Assembly: GCA_951394405.1 (NCBI GenBank)
Contig: OX596337.1
Span: 1,550,001 to 1,614,000 of the forward strand
DNA length: 64,000 nucleotides
DNA from: Coprinellus micaceus
Taxonomy: Eukaryota; Basidiomycota; Agaricomycetes; Agaricales; Psathyrellaceae
Direction: 5' to 3'
The notes beneath the pieces are model-generated. The model was not told the DNA's origin. It made no database searches and worked only from the letters and a program-made list of their open reading frames with translations. A program made the position numbers and the translations under genes. How positions within the stretch are numbered: the stretch's first letter is position 1; the number at the start of each line of letters is the position of its first letter. Positions 57,000 to 64,000 of the stretch are shown here, piece after piece.

Positions 57000-57672
57000 A
57001 TGTTGTGGCGTCGTATATGATAGAGGCAATCGTAATACTAGAAATCGAAGACTTATATACCCCATTGGAATATCCCGGCTCAGCAGGTGTTCAAATTAGA
57101 CTTTGGAGATCCTGTAGAAAAGTCGTGAAATCTCCCTGCCGTCGCACTTGGGGTTCATTCTTTCTGCACATTTGGGGGTGGATACGGCACTGTTGTCCCC
57201 GTAATCCAGTTGTTCGTAGCTTGAAATACCTCCGATTGTCACTATTGACACGCTGACGGTGAGCCCAGATCTAGGTCCAGGTCCAGGGTCCTGGGCGTCG
57301 ACACCCCGGACGGGCGCTTATTATGCTCCCGTTTTGGAATCAAGTGGACGCCGATGTCACTGCGGCAGGAAATTTTGATTCCCAGCGAATGGGCGCTTAG
57401 CGATTAGATTGACATGCCTACCCATTGCCAGCGCCCAGTTGTGCTCAGGTGCACTTCCACAATTTCGCCGGTTGAAATCAAATGCAAGAGAAAAATACTC
57501 TTTAAACACGACGAAGTTAAGCAGATGTGAGTACACAATACAAGGTATATTAGGTATAGCCTATTAGTATGGACCATTCGTAAGTGTTCATCATCTATCG
57601 GGTCAGATCATAGCATGTGTCCATCCTGAGGTCTCCACCACCTGTGTTGCTCAGACGTGGTTATGAAAAACG
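57000..57672. other. Intergenic region between convergent SDR and MTFP1-like genes
   Basis: About 670 bp holding both 3' UTRs. No further feature recognised. Confidence 0.45.
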
Positions 57673-58458
57673 CTAGAGCTCCTTCTTATCCTTTCCAACC
57701 GACGAGGACTGGTTTCGTTCGATGAGCTTCTCCCTGATCCAATCAAAAGCGCGCTCAGTGGCCCGTTCCACGGGGTGGTCGAAAAGGAAAGGGAGGGCAG
57801 GCACGACGGCAAGTCCGGTGACAGTCGGACCCCAGGTCTTGACTCTGACATTCTTCGTATTGACAAAAGCCTTCTTGGCCTGTGCGACCACGGTGTGGAT
57901 CGTGAATGCCGGAAGGGCCCTGCCGAGGGGCGCCGTCAGGTTACGCCGGCCCCTGATGTCAAGGAGAAGAGAAGGCGTACATGGAGGCGATGGACTGGAA
58001 GGTCGCACGTTGCACGGCAGAGATGGACAGTCTAGTGGGCTCGGAGAAGTTTGCGGCCTCGATAGGACTTGGGCCGCGGTGGTGGGCCTTGTAAGTTTCG
58101 TAGGCGACGTCTCTGGGTGAGGATGAGTGACGAGTAGAAGCGGGTGGAATGAGCATCGTACCCTGAGAGATAAAGCCACGAGACACCATAGGCAGCAGTG
58201 ACTACCCAAGGGGGCACTACGGGCCTGAAAGCCTCTCCGATATCGCTGGTCTATTCAAGGGTGAGCGCCGAAGCAGAAGATATATCGGAAACGACGGACA
58301 TATGCAACGTATCGGGTGCCGGCTCTGAGGGCCGTCCTGAGACGAGCACCATAGGCCAGGTACCTGATGTCAGAGTCCACAGAGTCGGCATCCTGCTCTG
58401 CAAGCTGGTCGACCTTGTCCTCTGCAGCCTGGATGGTGATGTCTTTGGAGGAGGCCAT
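57673..58458 (-). CDS. Mitochondrial fission process protein 1 (MTFP1/MTP18)-like
   Basis: Exons 58458-58300, 58250-58162, 58112-57981, 57919-57673 give 208 aa; introns are 49-61 nt. Motifs of the MTP18 family: IRYLAYGARLRTALRAGTRYVAYTSDIGEAFRPVVP, VVTAAYGVSWLYLSGDVAYETY, then AVQRATFQSIASMALPAFTIHTVV and VKTWGPTVTGLAVVPALPFLFDHPVE. The family sits in the mitochondrial inner membrane and promotes fission in animals; the role in fungi is less clear. The assignment rests on motif order recalled from the family, so the fungal orthology is moderately sure. Confidence 0.8.
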
Positions 58459-58580
58459 GGAATGAAGCCGGAGCGGTGCGCGGAATCGGCAAGGGGGGTG
58501 ATGCACGTGACACATTGTGTGTGGACTGGCGGTGGTGTGGTTGTTCCGTGACGGTGTTGTGAATGTTCCTCTGCGCCAGG
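58459..58580. promoter_or_regulatory. Bidirectional promoter between MTFP1-like and forkhead genes
   Basis: 122 bp between divergent ATGs. It contains CACGTGA (58504-58510), an E-box/CDE1-type site that could serve both genes. Confidence 0.5.
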
Positions 58581-61010
58581 ATGGATACCCGCACCCGCTC
58601 AGCCTCCCCAAATCCATGCGACTCCGCCCACACACCCACCCAGCAGCTCCAGGACAAGATTTCGGCATACTACTCCCTCGTGTTCCCCCACTTCACCTTC
58701 TACATCCAGACCCTTTCCATCACCGTCGGCAGGCGATGTTCCCCCAACCCCAATGCCGCCACGTCCTCCACCGCCGAGCACCATACAGTCGATGTCGACC
58801 TTGGCGCCCTCAAGAGCGTGTCCAGGCTCCACGCAAAGATTGAGTATGACCAGGACGAGGACCGCTTCGTCCTTGTCGTCATTGGCCGCAACGGTGCATG
58901 GGTCGACGGTGTCTGGTCGGGAGCAGGGACACGCGCACCCCTAGGCGAGAGGTACGTTGGCAGCCGCATGCACCTCCTCCTCCGTCTCCTATCAGGCTCC
59001 GCTGCTGACGTGCCAGCGCAAACCTTGCAGGTCCCAGATTCAAATCGCATCTCGCACATTCCATTTTGTCCTGCCCCCACCGCCAGCACCAGAGGATACG
59101 CCTTCGCCCAGCTCCCAGTCTTCTGCAAATCGAGCAAGGTCGCCTTCAGTCGACATCACCTCCATATCGCCACCGTCGTCACAGCCCTCCCACTCGCCCA
59201 TTCTTGAGGATGTCAAACCACTTCCTCCAACCCCGGAACCTCCAGCGCGCCCATTACCCCCGGTAAAGGTCGAGCAACCCTCGCTACCACTTCCTCCAGA
59301 GCTCCCCAATTCCAACTCTATAGGGAAATCGAACAAAGCCAATGCAAAGAAGCGGAAGAAGGGCGAGGTCGAACCTCCCGCCCCCATCATCCGCCCGAAG
59401 CCCGAAGACATGCCGCCAAAGCCGCCTTTCACTTATGCCCAGCTCATATACCGAGCCATCAAGGATATCGGTGGCAAGGCTACGCTACAGGAGATCTGCA
59501 CTTGGATTACCAGCACCCACGAGTACTATCGGTACGCTGACGGCGCATGGATGGTGAGTCTTCTTCGGATATACCCAGGGCATTTTCAACCTGACAATGA
59601 TATGACATTCCCTTATCTCAGAGCTCTGTGCGGCACAATCTCTCTTCTGGGCGGGCGTTTCTGAAGATGGAGAGGTGTGGCGGCGATCGAGGGAAGGGTT
59701 TTTTCTGGTCGGTCGATGAAAAGTATGCGCAGGTTCTGGAGGAGCAGGAGAGCAAGGCCCAGGCGGCGGCCCAGGCAGCAGCCTCGGGCGCTAAGGACGT
59801 CGCTCCCGTCAAGCCTCGAAAGAAGGACAAGGCCTCCCTGTTGGAACCTCCGCTCAAGCGCAGTATCAAGGGCGATCTGAAGGGTACACCCCTACCACCG
59901 CCTTTGACTTCAACCCCGCTAGCTTTCAAGACTTCGATTCCTTCGGGCGTTCAACAACCGACAACCTCGACGCCTCAGGGTGTCAGTGGCGCGGCGACTG
60001 GCATTTTCCCTTATCCGACGGCGCAACAGGCGACGATGGGAGAGTCGAGTTCAGCAAAGCAGCAGCACACTCAACAACATCAGTATGCAACATCGTCCAC
60101 CGTCGCTTCTGTCAACCCATACACACCCTTGACGCAATGGAATTTACACCCGTCAGTGAATGGTACACCGCAACAACTAGGGACCCAAGGTCAGGTAACA
60201 TCACCGCCCCTTCAACATCATACGCTCTCCGCCACCTCCACCTCCACTTCCACCTCTACCCCTACCCCAGGTCCTCACACTCCCTCGACAGCCCCAGCCC
60301 CTTCAGCTTCAACTGCTACGCCTCAACAGCCGGCCCCATCACAAGGCGCCGTTCCCGATGTTGTCATTCCTATCGTCCTGGGTGTTATACCCGCTACACA
60401 TCCTGACTATACCCCAGGGGCACCAAACAACTCTGCAAAAGAAGGGTACATGGTTCTCCACGAACGCACTCTCATCCTCGACCCCAACGTCTTTTCCGGC
60501 CTCACGCAAGTGCGATTGGGCGAGATTGAGAGAATGGGAGCGCGAGCGGCGTTGGCAGTTCTTACACAGCATATGGTCAAGGCTCTGAAGGAGAGGAGGG
60601 CGAAGGAACGTGGGAAGGATAGGGAGCGGAAGGGCAAGAAGTCAAAGAAGAGTCCTCCTGGGCAAGCTACAGCTGCAGCATCTGCAGTAGGGCCGTTTAC
60701 GAATGCACCATCGAATCGCCCGGTGCAAGCCGCCCACTCAGCATCTGGGGCCCTGGCAGCACCACAACCTGTTACGGCGGCTGAATCTGCGCCTCCGCCA
60801 CCGCCCATGCAGTCCCTTCAACCCCCAACCTCGACCGTTTTGCAAAGCTCGGCCCCGCCACCGTCGTTTATGGGAGCCGTGGAGGTTGTTGCGGACCCCG
60901 GGTCGCCGCTGATAGTTGTGGATGACTCGGAGGAGGAAGGGCCAGCGATGAAGAGGAGGAAGTTGGATGGGGCGGGCGGGGCACCCGCGTCTTTGGTTAT
61001 GGCCACATGA
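58581..61010 (+). CDS. FHA-forkhead transcription factor (Fkh1/Fkh2/Fhl1-like)
   Basis: Three exons (58581-58951, 59031-59553, 59622-61010) give 760 aa. An FHA domain lies at about residues 25-150: YIQTLSITVGRRC, SVSRLHAKIEY and NGAWVDG, a phosphothreonine-binding fold. A Pro/Ser linker and a basic KKRKKGE patch lead to the forkhead domain (about residues 240-330): KPPFTYAQLIYRAI, ITSTHEYYRY, SSVRHNLSSGRAFLKMER and GKGFFWSVD. The rest is Gln/Pro/Ser/Thr-rich with a basic KERRAKERGKDRERKGKK segment. FHA plus forkhead is the layout of yeast Fkh1/2 (cell-cycle genes) and Fhl1 (ribosomal protein genes). The long C-terminus and SSVRHNLS fit a DNA binder, but which orthologue it is remains open. 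An upstream in-frame ATG exists at 58563. Confidence 0.9.
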
Positions 61011-61966
61011 TGTTCATGGATGGTGTGTGCAAGAACGACAGAAGATGTGGCGGCTATGAATCGCCTATCAAGGTTAGGATAAGATATTAATAATATCTGC
61101 TCTGTTTTGGTTGGACTCGATTCGACTTGGAGGGTTGCGTATTTATTTAGATTATCGTACTACTCATTTTTAGTTGGTGGCCTTTCTTCCCAGTCTTACC
61201 TTTCTATCTTCCTTCTTGCCACAATCCGTCTTTTCTTCCCTTCTATTCACGATTCATGCCCTCGTTCATGTGTGTCTTCTTCTGTCTCAGTCCTTCACAA
61301 TGACTCTTTCCCTTTTGCTTTCGCCACCATGCTCTCGCTCTTCACCCATGTGTATTACTACATTCGCAGTATCCCCTCATACCACCGCCTACGTACAGAA
61401 TGACTCGTTTGGTGTGCTGACCTTTACACCCTGGTACAGTATCCAGTGACATTATTCCGTCGGACTCGGGTCTTGGAATTGGACTTGGTATATGTCGGAC
61501 AGTAGGTGCCCGAGTATTCATATACATATGCCAAGATTGGGTACTGAATCCTCGTTTTTCTCATTTAGATTATCGTTCCATGACATAATACTGTGACAGA
61601 ACGAGTCCTGCTGTGCTTTTGACAACAGTAAGTTGGAATGGTCGCACTTCGTCAGCGCCCGTCAAGACTGGGGGTTGTGCTCGTACTCGGCCGTGAGGCT
61701 GGGCGCTTAATCAATTCGTGTTTCCCAGGGTTGCAACGTGATCGCACCCACAGACGCACACATATATGCACACACCAATCCAGCTGAGCCTGAGCTTACA
61801 AACCTTCTCGACGTTTTCCTTCCTTCCATCCTCTAACTGTATTCTAGTGGGAGGCCTTTCCTTTCAGGGACCCAACTGTGTGTGGCACATGGACTTACCT
61901 GAGTTGACCGAAGGCGAGATCGCACACAAGGTCCCTTGTAGTCCCATCTGACTTTATCTATTCCTC
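61011..61966. other. Intergenic region between forkhead and NACHT genes
   Basis: About 950 bp. A T-rich stretch after the forkhead stop (61100-61350) is probably 3' UTR. No other feature recognised. Confidence 0.45.
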
Positions 61967-64000
61967 ATGCAAGGTGTCGGCACCCATTTCTTTCCCAATG
62001 CCCAGGACGTCGATATAGGCACTTTATCGGTTAATTCTGCTGGGAGAGATATCGTTACCGTCACACATCACTATTATGGTGGGGGTGTAGCATCTGACTG
62101 CGCTTGGACACGGTCAGTCCTAGCAGAACCTCACTCCCTGCCAAAGTACTCATCATATGTGACACGCAGAGAACGTCTACGTGGAATGATTCGCGCATGG
62201 CTGGGTGGGCCTACCTTCTTGGATATCTACCAGGCCTCTCTCGGCGAGCGCACGGAAGAGACGGGGACGCGGTTCATTCAGTCGGACGAATTTCAAGAAT
62301 TTCTGGAGAGAAGAGGCGCCACCCTTTGGGCCACTGGAATGCGTGAGTGCCAATCTCTACGGTAGCGCTAGCCTTCTGAGTTTCTTTGCGCTTGGCAGCG
62401 GGGTCCGGGAAGACCATCTTATCGTAAGTCCACCCAACGTCGCTTCCGAAACTTGAACAAACTTTTCTGGCGGCTATAGGTCCGCTTGCATAAGGTACTT
62501 GAAAGAAACCTACAGAAATGACAGCAACACCGCCATCCTCTGCGCATACGTGCGATACAGCGAACGCCACACTCTACAAGAGATAGTCGCCGGCCTGATG
62601 AACCAGCTCGTCCGGGTCCACGACGGAGCGCTCGAACAGATTGAACCCTATTACCGCCGCTCGATGGAGGAGGACACCCCGTACGACGTATCGGAACTAT
62701 TCGAAGTCTTGAAGAAAGTTGCCCATCCGCCCGCCAAGGTCTTCGCGGTCATCGACGGTCTCGACGAGGCTGGCGACGAGGTCAAGGATGGTTTGCTCGG
62801 GACACTACCCGTACCGGCGTTAACCTCCTCATCTTCTCTCGCCCTCTGGCAAAGTGCATCCACCACACACCCGGCGCGTTGACCGTCTCCATTCAAGCGC
62901 GTACGGAAGACATTGCCTTGTGCGTGGCCCAATTCGTCAAGCGGAGTTCGCGGTTGCACGCCATCCTGGGGGGCAAACCTGACTTGATCCAACGACTGTG
63001 CGATGCAATCAAAGACAAGGCTAGTGGGATGTGAGTCTTTCGCCCTCTCTGGCTCGTAATCTTCCACGCTACAAACCCAAAAATTGGTCCTGAACGACCA
63101 CTTGGCGCAGGTTTCTTCTCGCGAGGCTCCAGTTGGAGTCCCTCACGCGCAACTGCAACAGCGTTGCTACCCTCTTCAAGGCATTGCAGACTCTACCCTC
63201 AGGCATTGACGAAATGTATCGCCTTACCATGGAGCGAATCAATGCACAGCCCTACCAAGATGTTTCAATCGCGCACCGACTGTTTACCTGGATTATGCAC
63301 ACTATAATGAGTAGCAGTGGTAGCTTCTCCGACCACGATGCTCAGCTTGCCCTAGCCGTCTCGTTCGACTCTCAAACGTTCGACGATGACGACAAGGTCC
63401 CCTTTGACCTGATCCTCTCAGCATGCGGGGGTTTGGTGACGGTCAGCCCTGGTGTCTCTAGAAGCTGGTCTGATAGCCCAGTCTCCACTTTTCGGTTTAT
63501 TCGTGAGTTTTCACGCGTCGCCTCAAGCCGCGGCCCCGGCTCAGTTTGATTATCATGACACCTAGATTACACAACGATGAAATTCATGAAAACAATACAA
63601 TTCTCAACCATACCGAAGAACCCCCACAACTATCTTGCGGTGTTGCTTGCACCGTATATCTCGAACACCTCGACATCCCTTATTTCAACCTCCCTGAAAG
63701 CCCCCGGCCAGACAGCCTTGCATCCCCGCGCACACAGTGGTTACGAAGACACTCTACTTCATTCATGGGCTATGCCCAAGATCAATGGATAGATCACATC
63801 GTCTTGGCTCAAGGATCGCTCCATCCCTATCTGCATTCCTTTTTCCACAGATATCCTGTCTTGCAGGAGGGAAGGCATTGGTTACCAAGTCTGCACTTTA
63901 CCGCGGCGTATGGCCTTGTCGAGGTGATATCAACTGGGCGTCTGCCCAACCCAACCGTCGACATCGATTACGCCTCAGGAGACTTTTTTCGTACACCCTT
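61967..64000 (+). pseudogene. NACHT-type NLR-like gene with frameshifts, truncated by window edge
   Basis: Exons read as 61967-62342, 62399-62423 (25 nt), 62480-63030, 63111-about 63500, then a further exon to the edge. Start region: VGTHFFPNAQDVDIGTLSV. Walker A is assembled across the mini-exon (ATGMPGSGKTILSS), Walker B is VFAVIDGLDEAGDE, and the sensor is NLLIFSRPLAK. DKASGMFLLARLQLESL, GIDEMYRLTMERI and FRFIHYTT are the usual NACHT/winged-helix markers. Two frame breaks are visible: near 62808 between LLGTLP and TGVNLLIFSRP, and near 63600-63630 before VYLEHLDIPYF. After that the frame LHSFFHRYPVLQEG...FTAAYGLVEVI resembles the start of ankyrin-like repeats. It is either a pseudogene or affected by assembly errors. 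Confidence 0.7.

Noticed and set aside
1..64000. CRISPR arrays, operons, ribosome binding sites
   Set aside because: The sequence is eukaryotic with spliceosomal introns; the repeats present are transposon-derived and irregular.

Overview
The window is nuclear DNA of a filamentous fungus, almost certainly an agaricomycete-type basidiomycete. The host genes carry many 47-80 nt introns with GT(G/A)NGT donors. They are packed in head-to-head pairs and include agaricomycete-style NACHT P-loop NTPase genes that start with short 'NNTF'/'PNAQ'-type N-termini. The left half is a nested transposon graveyard. The right half, from about 31.7 kb, is gene-dense euchromatin.

Left half, 1-31 kb. There are five copies of APE-type LINEs (ORF1 with CCHC knuckles; ORF2 with endonuclease, RT, RNase H and a terminal CCHC). 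Copy A (1-3944, +) has an intact ORF2 and a 27-nt poly(A) tail. Copy B (minus, 13658 down to 4466) is decayed and split. The insertion that splits it consists of a LINE with a twin-priming inversion (copy C, 10056-11730) flanked by a 76-bp direct repeat, plus a 2.5 kb long-TIR element (7539-10046) bounded by the 8-bp palindrome ACCTAGGT. Copy D (13803-15743, +) is 5'-truncated. Copy E (15744-16570, +) is a diverged subfamily cut by a TIR element full of CCAGTGGA-type subterminal motifs (16571-17832). From 17.8 to 24.8 kb there are no recognisable genes. This stretch holds a 308-bp hAT-type MITE with a perfect 8-bp target duplication, two partial relatives of it, tRNA-T-arm-like tandem units and older debris. 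From 24835 to 31036 lies a complete Ty1/Copia element on the minus strand. Its LTRs (383 bp) read as identical, it has a TAAAC target duplication, a copia-like half-tRNA(iMet) primer site and one uninterrupted Gag-Pol frame, so it inserted recently.

Right half, 31.7-64 kb. The genes are: a DUF2433 metallophosphoesterase-like gene (-) head-to-head with MED13 (+); a decayed NACHT fragment (+); a NACHT NTPase gene (-); eIF2B delta (-) head-to-head with RAT1/XRN2 (+); an unnamed proline-rich protein (-) head-to-head with a damaged fungal multi-pass membrane protein gene (+); a short-chain dehydrogenase (+); an MTFP1/MTP18-like mitochondrial gene (-) head-to-head with an FHA-forkhead transcription factor (+); and a frameshifted NACHT-type gene running off the right edge (+). 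I resolved exon structures by finding donor/acceptor pairs that keep the frame; each total coding length reported as resolved divides by three.

The genes do not form a single pathway. The pattern is housekeeping RNA-metabolism and translation genes (MED13, GCD2, RAT1) with bidirectional promoters, interleaved with fast-evolving NACHT loci in various states of decay, beside a transposon-rich block. I saw no convincing undescribed defence or metabolic cluster. The most novel items are the nested LINE/TIR structure, the two non-autonomous TIR families, the unnamed proline-rich family and an 8-bp lesion resembling a hAT excision footprint.
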